DNA of 46,239 bases from an uncultured Prevotellaceae bacterium (GTDB lineage Bacteria > Bacteroidota > Bacteroidia > Bacteroidales > Muribaculaceae): contig ONIY01000010.1 in NCBI GenBank assembly GCA_900318065.1, forward strand, positions 1-46,239, in the 5' to 3' direction. The notes below the pieces were generated by a model. That model ran no database searches. It was not told where the DNA came from and saw only the letters and a program-made list of their open reading frames with translations. How positions within the stretch are numbered: the stretch's first letter is position 1; each line of letters begins with the position of its first letter. Positions 1 to 8,499 of the stretch are shown piece by piece. The position numbers and the translations under genes are program-made.

Positions 1-201
1 AAGAAATACGCCAATAGCGGGTGAAAGCGCGAAAATGGACAAAACAAAAAGTAAAAAGATATTTTCATAGAGAATTGCCCACCAGTATTCACTACGCCGA
101 GAGCGACTCCTAAAGTTGAAATAGTTAGAATAAAAGTTCCTAATAGCATCACCAAACGACACGGTGGGTTCTTGTGTGTAATGATAATTGGGTTGTTCCA
201 T
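1..201 (-). CDS. DUF805 family membrane protein (partial, cut by left edge)
   Basis: The minus strand is open from an ATG at 201 to the window edge, giving 67 residues and no stop. The translation contains SFGDAIRNFYSNYFNF followed by RSRSRRSEYWWAILY and then a hydrophobic helix, the usual N-terminus of DUF805 (YhaH-like) inner-membrane proteins. In that family an aromatic, Arg-rich segment precedes four transmembrane helices. Molecular function is not established. It lies downstream of the TPM and dispanin genes on the same strand, with a gap of about 220 bases from the TPM stop, so it may belong to the same membrane cluster. The C-terminus is missing only because the window ends. Confidence 0.8.
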   Translation of the reverse strand, partial: MEQPNYHYTQEPTVSFGDAIRNFYSNYFNFRSRSRRSEYWWAILYENIFLLFVLSIFALSPAIGVFL

Positions 202-420
202 ATTAAAGTTCGAATTTAAAAATTAATTAATATTTAAAATTTAATAATATGCTAAAAAAATCATTTGGATTGTATTAATTGCGTAAACTCTGTCAGGCCA
301 ATCAATGGAGTGCCGCTGAGTTCAAGAATTCTCCCACGATAATATTATCCGCTATTTATTTGTCAAGGCCAGGCAATAGCTTCAACTTCGCCACAATTGT
401 CACGAGAACAGGTGAAGATG

Positions 421-1179
421 TTAATACTGATTATTTCTATCTTTAAACCATTGTGCCGCAGGGCTGCGGCCATAACTCCATAGGCGCATGTAAAACACAA
501 ACCACAGGATAATAATAAGAGATGAACCACCAAAAATAACTGCGTCTTTAATGGATTGATTTGCTTCTTCAATGTATTGCTCTGGCGTAATATCCCCCTT
601 AAGCAAAGGCAGGAAAGTATAATCTACAATTTGATTAACATTGAAAAGCGCACCACCAGAGTTAGATAGCCTCATTTTAAATTTGATAATACGACAAACT
701 CTTTCGGGAAAATACGCCTCAATGTTCTTGCCTGCATAAATATATGTTGGATAATATATTTCATCTTTATCGTTGGAATAATCATGGACCTCTTTGAAAA
801 GAAGCATCAGAATGTTCTCTTGCTGTGATTTGCCCACAGTCCAGTTATTAAATAATTGTGAAACTGTCTCTTGTGAGACAGAGCTGTCAGCGTCAACTGA
901 CACAATAATACAATTCACATTATAATCTCGCTTTATTTGCTCAAGAGTATTTCTCAAGGTCCCGAGATCATCCGAAGGATCAAAAACCTTGCCAAAATCA
1001 TAAATATACTCTAATTTGAGTTCGGATTTCGACTTTGATAAGCTGTCGGTTTTAGACGTTTCGTTAATTGTTTCGGAGACTGCGTGGTAATCGATAGAAT
1101 TCACTTGAGCTATTGCATTTTTCGAGAATAGCAACAAAAACGCCATAAAATAAAATGCAGTGTGTAAACAGCGGTTCAT
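421..1179 (-). CDS. TPM-domain (YgcG-like) membrane-anchored protein
   Basis: 252 residues. The N-terminus is a signal peptide or anchor ending near AIAQ (residues 1-25). Residues of about 55-185 resemble the TPM fold found in secreted or membrane-anchored bacterial proteins: a YIYDFGKVFD start, then NCIIVSVDAD and an NILMLLFKE strand. A second hydrophobic helix (about 215-232) is followed by a short polar tail, so the domain is probably periplasmic with anchors at both ends. It follows the dispanin-like gene by only 11 bases and is probably co-transcribed with it. TPM proteins have been linked to phosphatase activity and to membrane-protein quality control, but no catalytic assignment is possible here. 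The family call is from fold-level resemblance and is moderate. Confidence 0.65.
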   Translation of the reverse strand: MNRCLHTAFYFMAFLLLFSKNAIAQVNSIDYHAVSETINETSKTDSLSKSKSELKLEYIYDFGKVFDPSDDLGTLRNTLEQIKRDYNVNCIIVSVDADSSVSQETVSQLFNNWTVGKSQQENILMLLFKEVHDYSNDKDEIYYPTYIYAGKNIEAYFPERVCRIIKFKMRLSNSGGALFNVNQIVDYTFLPLLKGDITPEQYIEEANQSIKDAVIFGGSSLIIILWFVFYMRLWSYGRSPAAQWFKDRNNQY

Positions 1180-1190
1180 ATTATTGAAAT

Positions 1191-1838
1191 TTAATACACA
1201 TTAAAAGAAATAGACCTTACAATAAACAACAAGCACATCATACCAACAATTACACCTGTTGATGCCCATCTATAAGCTGAGACAGATGCCCGATAAGAAC
1301 CATCATAATTGCTATCCTCATATCGCATAATCGAGAGGCAAGCATAGGTTGTTGCAACAATTCCCATAGGCGGAATTATAAAAACGGAGAACAATGATTC
1401 GAATAACCAAGACTTTGGCTTTTGGTAATCTGCTTTAAGCGTGTTGTTAAGGTCATTCATATATCCATCAACCGAGGAAGAAAACCACACATCGGCAATG
1501 AGTAATAATGATGTTATAAACCAAACCGTGATTTTGCCGTCAGTAAAATACCACACAGCAACTATAGCAACTATCGATGCTGAAATTGCCACCACCCACA
1601 TCCATGTAGAAACTTTTTCATTGAAAAAAGTTTTTAATTTGGATACTTCCCAGTCTTTATCTGACTTAATTCTTAAACAAAAATAGGTGAATATCAATAT
1701 TCCTAAAAAGAAACTTTCAAGCGCATCGAAAAGAAACCCCATTATCACTAAAAAAACAATAGCTATGATTGCAGCAATAACGATGAAGTCTAATTTAGAC
1801 GCTTTTGAAGCCTCAATGTCTTCTCTCTTAATCTCCAT
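1191..1838 (-). CDS. CD225/dispanin-like multi-pass membrane protein
   Basis: 215 residues from the ATG at 1838. The frame is open further upstream (to 1973), but that stretch overlaps a terminator hairpin and looks non-coding, and MEIKRED gives a sensible cytoplasmic N-terminus. Five or six hydrophobic segments are visible. The last two, PPMGIVATTYACLSI and a helix starting ASTGVIVG, are separated by a polar loop with YDGSYRASVSAYRWA. This P-x-G-I...A...A..W pattern is typical of CD225/dispanin domains, where two helices flank a cytoplasmic loop. Bacterial members have no established function. It is the first gene of the dispanin-TPM-DUF805 cluster and sits directly behind a candidate attenuator. 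Confidence 0.65.
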   Translation of the reverse strand: MEIKREDIEASKASKLDFIVIAAIIAIVFLVIMGFLFDALESFFLGILIFTYFCLRIKSDKDWEVSKLKTFFNEKVSTWMWVVAISASIVAIVAVWYFTDGKITVWFITSLLLIADVWFSSSVDGYMNDLNNTLKADYQKPKSWLFESLFSVFIIPPMGIVATTYACLSIMRYEDSNYDGSYRASVSAYRWASTGVIVGMMCLLFIVRSISFNVY

Positions 1839-2143
1839 AGTATTTATATTAATGTGTACAAAAAAAGCGTGAGTCTGTTTTTTCTTTATCCTGCTTGTGG
1901 GCTCTGGACTGCCCGAGGTCAAGATAAATTGAAAACAGCTCACACCTTTAGTGAAACTATGATGCATGCGCATGGCACAATCGTAGAATCAAACCAAAGG
2001 ACTGCGTTGCTATGTTTCGCCCTTGACCTCTTGCTGAATTGTCCAGATTCACAAGCTAGGGGTGAAAGCTAAAAAACGCTCCCTTAAAAATATGTCATGC
2101 AAGGCGGCACATTAGGTGCCTGACCATTGCGATTGCAAATTTA
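1839..2143 (-). ncRNA. Structured leader or small RNA ahead of the dispanin gene
   Basis: This stretch has no convincing gene. On the minus strand a perfect TAnnTTTG box (TAAATTTG, 2143-2136) would start a transcript near 2129. Its start can fold a GGCAC/GTGCC hairpin enclosed by GTCA/TGAC. Its end is a long hairpin with outer arms 1932-1943 and 1869-1880 (12 pairs with one bulged base), followed by seven T (1866-1860). The hairpin ends about 20 bases before the dispanin start. It could be an attenuated leader or a separate RNA of about 270 nt. I do not recognise a known RNA family. Confidence 0.4.
1860..1943 (-). terminator. Intrinsic terminator / attenuator hairpin
   Basis: Arms 1869-1880 and 1932-1943 pair over 12 bases with one bulge. 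Inner pairings (TTTATC/GATAAA and GGGC/GCCC) extend the stem. On the minus strand it is followed by GC and then seven T, a canonical intrinsic terminator. It lies directly upstream of the dispanin start, so termination there would limit expression of that gene. Confidence 0.6.
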
Positions 2144-2206
2144 AAGAAAGTTTTTAAAAATTACAACACATGTGAGCTGTTTTTTCGGTTTTTGTTAAAA
2201 CAAGGG

Positions 2207-2827
2207 TTAAATGCTTCCGAATGTATATCGCAGGTTAAAGGTGACGGATTTGCTCTTGATTGATTGGGGCTTTGGCTCCCAATCGGGAGTATACTTGGCA
2301 AAATCACTGATGCCAAGATTGTTGATGTAGGCAATAGAGAAGCGCTTGTAGCGAATGCCGAGATTGAACGCAAGTCCAAACATCACTGACTTACATTCCA
2401 CGTAGTTGTTCTCGTTGAATTCACCCTCTTTGCCTTTGAACGAGATGAAGGGACCAAGTTCGGTATAAAGCGACCATTTGCTGCCAAACTTGAATTGGTA
2501 GCCGGCGCACATCGGGATGGTGAAATGATAGGCCATAGCGCTTTCGTCGCCTGTCATGAATGTGCCCGGCTTATTGCCTCCCCACTTGGCAAAATGCACT
2601 CCCACCTGTCCGTAGAACTTGTGCTTGCCATCACCCAGGTAGAGGAATGGCTTCGCCACATCGGCACCAAGCGATGGGCCCAGCTTCACTTCGTTGAAGA
2701 CTTTGTTGCAGTCGGAGATTGACAAGCCCGCATTAATACTGTAGTTCACGTCGCTAAAGAAATTTTGTGCCATGGTGCTTGCTGTAGCTGCCATGACGAG
2801 TGTAAGGATTAAAATGGTTTTCTTCAT
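2207..2827 (-). CDS. Outer-membrane beta-barrel protein
   Basis: 206 residues. A clear signal peptide ends at TMAQ (residue 21). The rest alternates hydrophobic and polar residues in antiparallel strands rich in Gly and aromatic residues, for example YGQVGVHFA, SLYTELGPFISF and SVTFNLRYTF. The last residues form a terminal strand, as expected for an 8-stranded OmpW/OmpX-size barrel. It is probably inserted in the outer membrane, and no specific substrate can be named. It is transcribed away from the kinase operon. A perfect TAnnTTTG box 42-49 bases upstream of the start supports the chosen ATG. Confidence 0.75.
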   Translation of the reverse strand: MKKTILILTLVMAATASTMAQNFFSDVNYSINAGLSISDCNKVFNEVKLGPSLGADVAKPFLYLGDGKHKFYGQVGVHFAKWGGNKPGTFMTGDESAMAYHFTIPMCAGYQFKFGSKWSLYTELGPFISFKGKEGEFNENNYVECKSVMFGLAFNLGIRYKRFSIAYINNLGISDFAKYTPDWEPKPQSIKSKSVTFNLRYTFGSI

Positions 2828-2868
2828 AATAACTATTTTTTTAATAAACTTGTAATATCAATTGATTG

Positions 2869-2876
2869 CAAAATTA
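2869..2876 (-). promoter_or_regulatory. -7 promoter box for the beta-barrel gene
   Basis: TAATTTTG on the minus strand fits the Bacteroidetes TAnnTTTG consensus, giving a leader of about 35 nt to the ATG at 2827. No convincing -33 TTTG at normal spacing is visible. Confidence 0.5.
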
Positions 2877-2972
2877 GGGCAAAAGAGTCAAAAATGGTTC
2901 ATCCGTTTCATCCGTTTGAGTTCAGGCGGCAATTCGTGAGGTAGTGAGCATAGATTATTGCGAAAAATATTA

Positions 2973-2980
2973 TACCTTTG
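2973..2980 (+). promoter_or_regulatory. -7 promoter box immediately before the kinase operon
   Basis: TACCTTTG matches TAnnTTTG. It ends eight bases before the ATG at 2989, so transcription would begin almost at the start codon. The -33 element is weak. Confidence 0.45.
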
Positions 2981-2988
2981 CGATTGAT

Positions 2989-3558
2989 ATGATAACAGAT
3001 GCAGAAAAAGAGCTTATAGAGCAGCGGTTGGGACGTGAGATACGATACTCGGCCGATGTAGATGCCTTGCACTACGATGTGCTTGCAGCTACTGGTGTGA
3101 ACATCAGTGTGAACACTCTCAAGCGGCTGCTGGGGATGGTAACCGACGTTAAGCAACCTCGCCAGTTCACTCTCGACACCATAGCCCATTACGCGGGCCA
3201 TGACACTTGGGAGGCGATGTCGCTCTTTGCCAAAGAGAAGGGCAACTCTGTCTTTGAGGACGTGGAGAGTGTAGCCATTGCCTCATTCGTCAACGGTGAT
3301 ATAATAGAACTAACCTATCCCCCCAACCGCATGGTGCGCATGCGTCACCGCCATGGCGATGAGTGCGTGGTGATTGAGAGTGTGAACAGCAAGTTGCGCG
3401 AGGGAGATGTGGTGGATGTGTCGCACTTGGTGCTCGGCTATCCACTCTATGCCAAGGAAGTGACCCGTGACGGCATGTCGATGGGCAGTTTCACTGCAGG
3501 GAAGACCGGCGGCCTATCAAGTATAAGGATTATAAATGAAAAAGATGTCAAGAAATAG
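2989..3558 (+). CDS. Hypothetical protein with predicted N-terminal helical (HTH-like) domain
   Basis: 189 residues from the ATG at 2989. The frame also opens at a GTG at 2944, but that start would put the promoter box inside the gene. Residues of about 1-75 are helical, with LIEQRLGREIRYSADVD, then SVNTLKRLLGM and FTLDTIAHYAGHDTWEAM. This arrangement recurs in Bacteroidetes proteins and looks like a helix-turn-helix with SVNTLKRLLG as recognition helix. The C-terminal half is predicted beta-rich (GDIIELTYPP, ECVVIESV, GDVVDVSHLVLGYPLYAKEV), perhaps a small sensor or barrel domain. It overlaps the next gene by 23 bases, so the two are translationally coupled. A regulatory role is inference. 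No family name is offered. Confidence 0.6.
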   Translation: MITDAEKELIEQRLGREIRYSADVDALHYDVLAATGVNISVNTLKRLLGMVTDVKQPRQFTLDTIAHYAGHDTWEAMSLFAKEKGNSVFEDVESVAIASFVNGDIIELTYPPNRMVRMRHRHGDECVVIESVNSKLREGDVVDVSHLVLGYPLYAKEVTRDGMSMGSFTAGKTGGLSSIRIINEKDVKK

Positions 3559-4627
3559 AGTTTTTCTGCTCTGTGCTGCGATAATGCTTGCACTGGCTGT
3601 TAGTAGTCATGGCCAGACTCCGGCTCAAGCCCAGGCAGTGAGCGCGGCGTGCCACCAGTGGTTCCTCCCCCTTGATGAGTTTTCCATGATTAGCGACGAC
3701 AACTATGACCGGGCTATAAGGGCATGGAGGCAAGTGTCTCAGCTTATGCCACAACGCATCGACTCGCTGGCTGTTGCCACGGGGCTAACATTCCACAATG
3801 CCTATAAACTTGTAGAATCTCTATACATGAGCCATCCATTCATGGCAAAGAAAGCAGCTTATGAACGCTTAAAGGGCAAGGAGTGGAAAGAAAAGCACGA
3901 TATGGACTTCGCAATAATCGATAATTACATGAAAGGCGCCACTCTCACTGCAAGAGAGGCTATGCTTGCAGAGATTTCGTTTGCCGCCAACGACAAAAAT
4001 GATGTCAACACTATACTTTACGATTATTATGCCCCCATCAACGATGCCTACAATGAGCTCTTGGGCAAAGGTTTAGATAAATACCTGCTTGACAGCTCTC
4101 GCCTTAGATGTCTTCACGAGCTTGACAGTGTGGCAATATCAGCGACGTTAAGCACTGACGTAGATGAGCGGATAAATAATATTGTCACGCAGCGATTGCA
4201 AAGTGTTGCTACTCAAGTGGCAACCATTACCACTCTCGAAGAGCTTGAAGAATATTCCAAGTCTTTATCGCAGCTTGAAAAAGAGATTGTCGAAAGCGAG
4301 TCGGTTGGTCACTCTGGAGTTTGGCGCAAAAAACTGACGCATGCTCTATCTAAGCAAGGCTATGATTTAGTTCAAGCAAGGCATGCTGCATTATGGGATG
4401 ACCTAATTGGACGCATGATGGTTGTAGCACGCCCGGTAGTGCAAAGCTATGCCAAGGAAGTGAGCAAAGCCACTGACCATCAACAATATTGTAATATCTA
4501 TAACTATTACAGTAAGAAGATAAATAAAGGCGGTGAACTCTACAAGCTATTGCTGAAAAACGGTTTCAGCAAGGATGATATAGACCACTATCGTTATGAA
4601 TATATCAAGGAACTTGAAAGATATTAA
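3536..4627 (+). CDS. Exported helical protein of unknown function
   Basis: 363 residues. A signal peptide (about residues 1-27, ending SSHGQ) predicts export. ATG codons at 3536 and 3545 are both possible starts. The mature part is almost entirely alpha-helical and charged, with no motif I recognise. It contains long amphipathic segments such as LEELEEYSKSLSQLEKEI. It is the middle gene of three: it overlaps the upstream putative regulator by 23 bases and ends 11 bases before the kinase. The placement suggests a periplasmic partner of the membrane kinase, but this is inference from context only. Confidence 0.65.
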   Translation: MKKMSRNRVFLLCAAIMLALAVSSHGQTPAQAQAVSAACHQWFLPLDEFSMISDDNYDRAIRAWRQVSQLMPQRIDSLAVATGLTFHNAYKLVESLYMSHPFMAKKAAYERLKGKEWKEKHDMDFAIIDNYMKGATLTAREAMLAEISFAANDKNDVNTILYDYYAPINDAYNELLGKGLDKYLLDSSRLRCLHELDSVAISATLSTDVDERINNIVTQRLQSVATQVATITTLEELEEYSKSLSQLEKEIVESESVGHSGVWRKKLTHALSKQGYDLVQARHAALWDDLIGRMMVVARPVVQSYAKEVSKATDHQQYCNIYNYYSKKINKGGELYKLLLKNGFSKDDIDHYRYEYIKELERY

Positions 4628-4638
4628 GCACTTAAGAA

Positions 4639-6021
4639 ATGGAAACCAGCGACTTTGCACACGAAATGAGCCTAGACAGTGGACAGCAGGTTATTGAGAA
4701 GCTGGCGTCCACTGGCGGCACATGCGACACCTTTAAGGTGCGCATTAACGGCAAGTGGCATTTCATGAAGCGCCCCAAGGCGGAGATGGCATCTAACCCA
4801 CTGTATATCACTGCCTTTGAGCGAGAATTTGACATAGGCTATCGACTTGAGCACCAGTCACTGGTGCGCTACATCGACAAGCGAAGCGACAAGCAAGGGA
4901 TGTATATTCTCACCGAAATGGTAGACGGCGATAATCTAGATGAATTTGTGAGAAAGAACCCTGAGTATTTCAAAGACAAGAGAAAGCTGAAGGAATTTGT
5001 GGCACAAATGCTTGATGTACTTGACTATATGCACAACAACCAAGTGCTGCATCTCGACCTCAAGCCGTCTAACATCATGATTACCCGTGTGGGACACAAG
5101 GTGAAACTCATCGACTTGGGATTTGCCTATAGCGACTGTTACCAGACTGTTGCTGCCGGGATGACAAGAGACTATGCCGCCCCCGAACAACTCGATGGTG
5201 GCGAAGTTGGACCCTGGACCGACATTTATTCACTTGGGAAAGTGCTGCTTGCACTATTCAATGAAGGCAAGCATCAAGACCCATTCCAATCGGTGCCATG
5301 CTATTATCGCAACTTCGTGAAGAAATGTGTTGAGCCTGTTCCCGACCAGAGGTTTGCGACAGTAGCCGATGCTCTGCAGTATTTGTCGAGAAAGCATTTA
5401 AGCCACAAGTTGATTGCAGTCATTCTAATCTCTGCGGCATTGCTGACTCTTATTCTATGGGGAATCATTCATGTTAGGGAAACAGAACACCCTCAATCTA
5501 CTACCGGAAACAGCACTATAGCACATAACACAATTGACAGCATTGCCAATCGTAAATCAAAAGAGAATATAAAGGTGGCTGATGATTCACTGTTGACAAA
5601 AAAACAATTATTGCCGAGAGATAGACCAAATCAAGATAATAACACTGAGATAAAAAGCTCATCCCCATCACCAGCCCAGACGTCAAGCGATTTGACGGTG
5701 AGCGTTGACAAGAAAAGTTCATTGCCACCAACAAGCAAGATCTTTACTGTGCCTGAGGCTTTGAAATCGCAACTACATGCAAAATCAAAAGCAGCTTTTG
5801 CCGCATTAGAACGCAAATACACTGTCGTTGACAACTATAAAACACGAGGCGACTTAATGGCTGAAATCAAAAATGCACGATTAGAAATTCTTGAATATGC
5901 TAAGTCGCAAGCCAAGGACAACGAAGGCAAGGAAAAATACTACAATGCGGCTCTGGAAATTGTAAATGAAGAGTATGAGCACAGCAATCTGCCAGAGAAA
6001 CTAACTCAACTTCAACGCTGA
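4639..6021 (+). CDS. Membrane-anchored Hanks-type Ser/Thr protein kinase
   Basis: 460 residues. The kinase domain (about 18-250) has a Gly-rich loop (STGGTCDTF), the ATP-anchoring Lys in HFMKRPK (K44), a helix-C Glu in FEREFD, the catalytic loop HLDLKPSN (D140), DLG in place of DFG (159-161) and YAAPEQ as the APE motif. All core residues needed for catalysis appear present. One transmembrane helix (about 258-279) follows. The remaining 180 residues would be periplasmic: a Ser/Thr-rich low-complexity linker, then a helical charged domain. This topology is like PknB-type sensor kinases but without PASTA repeats. It is the last gene of a compact three-gene operon. Substrates are unknown. Confidence 0.9.
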   Translation: METSDFAHEMSLDSGQQVIEKLASTGGTCDTFKVRINGKWHFMKRPKAEMASNPLYITAFEREFDIGYRLEHQSLVRYIDKRSDKQGMYILTEMVDGDNLDEFVRKNPEYFKDKRKLKEFVAQMLDVLDYMHNNQVLHLDLKPSNIMITRVGHKVKLIDLGFAYSDCYQTVAAGMTRDYAAPEQLDGGEVGPWTDIYSLGKVLLALFNEGKHQDPFQSVPCYYRNFVKKCVEPVPDQRFATVADALQYLSRKHLSHKLIAVILISAALLTLILWGIIHVRETEHPQSTTGNSTIAHNTIDSIANRKSKENIKVADDSLLTKKQLLPRDRPNQDNNTEIKSSSPSPAQTSSDLTVSVDKKSSLPPTSKIFTVPEALKSQLHAKSKAAFAALERKYTVVDNYKTRGDLMAEIKNARLEILEYAKSQAKDNEGKEKYYNAALEIVNEEYEHSNLPEKLTQLQR

Positions 6022-6113
6022 AAAATTATTTCGTCAGCAACTCGTTGACGATTTATAATATGTTCATTATAAAAGCAATACCAGCGTTTCATGTATTGCA
6101 TTCAGCTTTTGAA

Positions 6114-8462
6114 TCATGGGTTGACTACTCTCTCGCCTATGTACTTGGCTAGTTCTTTTCGGGTTTGGTAGAGGTTTTGGAGCTGGCTCATTAGCTCGAG
6201 TGCCTGATCGCCCTGGGCGTGTTTCATTTTTTCTTTTAATACAATGATCTCGTAGTTGAGATTGGAGTTCTTGAGGTTGTTGATCGACTCGGGGATTATT
6301 GTTTTGAGCCTGCTCTCGACGGAGTGCTCGAAATTTTCGATGGAGTAAATCTTGCTGAGCTGGTGCTTCTCGCTCACGAGAGAGAGAGCAGTAGAACGCA
6401 CGTCGTCGTCGATGTGCGAACACAATTTCTTCTCCAGGTAGTTCTTGCGGAACTCATTGATTTTGGCATCTTTCTCCTTCATGATGCCGCTTTTAAGCTC
6501 GTCTTCCTTCTTCTCGATTGCCGCAACGTTCATGCCGTCGGTGTCGATTAACCTGACCGCTTTATTAAACGCCTCGTCGGCAACAGCCTGCTCCTGGCTC
6601 ACACGAATTGCCAGTGCCTGGTAGAACTCGTTGATATACTGCTTGCTTGCATCAAACGTTTTCTTGAATGAAGGTATTGTGAAGTCGATACTATCGGCCA
6701 AAAACTCATTGATGATGTATTCAAGCACCGAAGTGGGCTGCGACTCGCCATTGCCGTCGACGGTGTCGCACAGGTAGCACATGCCATATTTCACGATATT
6801 GCGCAGTACTCCCTTCTCGGCAAGATAGAGCACGCTCTCCTTGCTCACCTGCTTGGAGATGTATTGGGCAGAGTCGTCGCTGAAGCCAGCCTGCTCACGG
6901 GTGGTTGCCGGGGCGACAACAGGCTCAGGCGCCTGGCTGCCATAGTCGTAGGGCGCAGGCGGAGCATCAATCACAGGAGGCTCATAGTCGTTGAACCCCA
7001 TGCCGCCATCGGTCACTGGAGGCACATCATCGAGAGGTGGCGGAGTGCTGGGCACAGCATCTTGCGGCGGCAACTCAGGAGCAGGCGACTGCTGGCGCCC
7101 CTGCCTGCGGTCCTCGCGGTTCTTCTCGCGCTGCTTGCGCTTGAAAGCCTCCTCGCGGTTGCGGGTGATATTCTTTTGAATCTCCCTGAGCAGCACATCT
7201 TCGGCAATACCCAGCTGGACACTGCACTGCTGGGCATAGACCGAGCGCGCTATTGCATCGGGGATTACCGATATCGACTTCACCACATCGCCTATCACGG
7301 CGGCACGCTTGATGGGGTCGCGCTCGGTGCCCTCGAGCATGACGCGCGTCTTGAAGCTGATGAAATCGGTCTCGTTGTCCTCAATATACTTCTTGAACTC
7401 ACTGGCACTGTGCGAACGTGCGAAGCTGTCGGGGTCCTCACCGTCGGGCAGGAGCAGCACCTTGACGCTGAGCCCCTCGGCAAGGAGCATGTCGATGCCT
7501 CGCAACGAGGCATGAATACCAGCCGAGTCGCCATCGTAGAGCACTGTTACATTGGTGGTGAAGCGATGAATGGCACGAATCTGCCCCTCGGTGAGCGAAG
7601 TGCCACTCGAGGCCACCACATTCTCCACACCAGCCTGGTGCATTGAGATGACATCGGTGTATCCCTCCACGAGGAAGCACTTGTCCTCCTTGCTTATGGC
7701 GCGCTTTGCCTGGAACAGGCCGTAGAGCTCGCGGTTCTTGACATATACCGCCGACTCGGGCGAGTTGAAGTACTTCGCCACCTCCTTAGTCTTCTTCAAG
7801 GTGCGCCCGCCAAAGGCGATAACCTTTCCAGCGATGTTCATCACCGGGAACATCACGCGGCCGTGGAAGCGGTCGAAGCCGCCACCACGGCGGTCGTCGA
7901 TGCACAGACCAGTTTCAAATAGGAACTTCTTGTTGTAGCCCTTGCCAGTGGCAGCAGTGTAGAACGCCTTGCTGTCCTGCGGAGAATATCCCAAATGGAA
8001 TTTCTTGATTGTGGCATCGTTGAAGCCACGCTCATAGAAGTAGCTGAGCCCAATGTCCTTGCCCTCTTGAGTGTTGAAAAGCTGGTCCTCAAAGTACTGC
8101 GCGGCAAACTCATTGATCACGAGCATACTCTCGCGCTCGGTTTGTGCGGCCTTCTCCTCGCTGGTGAGTTCCTTCTCCACAATCTCGATGTGGTATTTCT
8201 TGGCAAGATATCGCAGTGCCTCGACATAGGACATCTGCTCATGCTCCATGATGAAGTTGACGGGGCTGCCACCCTTGCCACAGCCAAAGCAGTGGCAAAT
8301 CTGCTTAGAAGGCGACACCGAGAACGACGGCGTCTTCTCATCGTGGAATGGGCACAGACCAATGAAGTTGGCGCCACGGCGGCGCAAACTCACGAAGTCG
8401 CTCACCACATCCACGATGTCGGCAGTGTCGAGAATTCTATCTACAGTTTCCCTGTCAATCAT
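6114..8462 (-). CDS. dnaG: DNA primase DnaG
   Basis: 782 residues. It synthesises RNA primers at the replication fork. A CHC2 zinc finger (C37, H40, C58, C61) is followed by the RNA-polymerase domain and a Toprim domain with VEGYTDVISMHQAG and YDGDSAG metal-binding motifs. A long Pro- and Gln-rich linker (about 440-530) separates these from a helical C-terminal domain that should bind the replicative helicase DnaB. The linker makes the protein longer than many DnaG proteins. The gene is monocistronic, convergent with the kinase operon. The start MIDRETVDRI is the conserved one. The promoter box ends five bases before it, implying a leaderless message. Confidence 0.97.
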   Translation of the reverse strand: MIDRETVDRILDTADIVDVVSDFVSLRRRGANFIGLCPFHDEKTPSFSVSPSKQICHCFGCGKGGSPVNFIMEHEQMSYVEALRYLAKKYHIEIVEKELTSEEKAAQTERESMLVINEFAAQYFEDQLFNTQEGKDIGLSYFYERGFNDATIKKFHLGYSPQDSKAFYTAATGKGYNKKFLFETGLCIDDRRGGGFDRFHGRVMFPVMNIAGKVIAFGGRTLKKTKEVAKYFNSPESAVYVKNRELYGLFQAKRAISKEDKCFLVEGYTDVISMHQAGVENVVASSGTSLTEGQIRAIHRFTTNVTVLYDGDSAGIHASLRGIDMLLAEGLSVKVLLLPDGEDPDSFARSHSASEFKKYIEDNETDFISFKTRVMLEGTERDPIKRAAVIGDVVKSISVIPDAIARSVYAQQCSVQLGIAEDVLLREIQKNITRNREEAFKRKQREKNREDRRQGRQQSPAPELPPQDAVPSTPPPLDDVPPVTDGGMGFNDYEPPVIDAPPAPYDYGSQAPEPVVAPATTREQAGFSDDSAQYISKQVSKESVLYLAEKGVLRNIVKYGMCYLCDTVDGNGESQPTSVLEYIINEFLADSIDFTIPSFKKTFDASKQYINEFYQALAIRVSQEQAVADEAFNKAVRLIDTDGMNVAAIEKKEDELKSGIMKEKDAKINEFRKNYLEKKLCSHIDDDVRSTALSLVSEKHQLSKIYSIENFEHSVESRLKTIIPESINNLKNSNLNYEIIVLKEKMKHAQGDQALELMSQLQNLYQTRKELAKYIGERVVNP

Positions 8463-8467
8463 GACTA

Positions 8468-8498
8468 CAAAGATAATCTATTTTCTCGTTTCACGCAA
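8468..8498 (-). promoter_or_regulatory. dnaG promoter (leaderless)
   Basis: On the minus strand a TTG (8498-8496) is followed, after 20 bases, by TATCTTTG (8475-8468), a perfect -7 box. Only five bases then separate the box from the dnaG ATG at 8462. With the usual distance from box to start site, transcription would begin at or next to the A of the start codon. Confidence 0.7.
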
Positions 8499-8499
8499 G

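Noticed and set aside
1839-1973. N-terminal extension of the dispanin-like protein to 1973
   Set aside because: The added 45 residues are encoded by a terminator hairpin and T run and are poor in membrane or family features. The ATG at 1838 gives a natural N-terminus.
6022-6113. Terminator between the kinase operon and dnaG
   Set aside because: Only weak stems (CGTCA/TGACG and TTATAAT/ATTATAA) without a T run. Termination probably occurs here, but no site can be supported.
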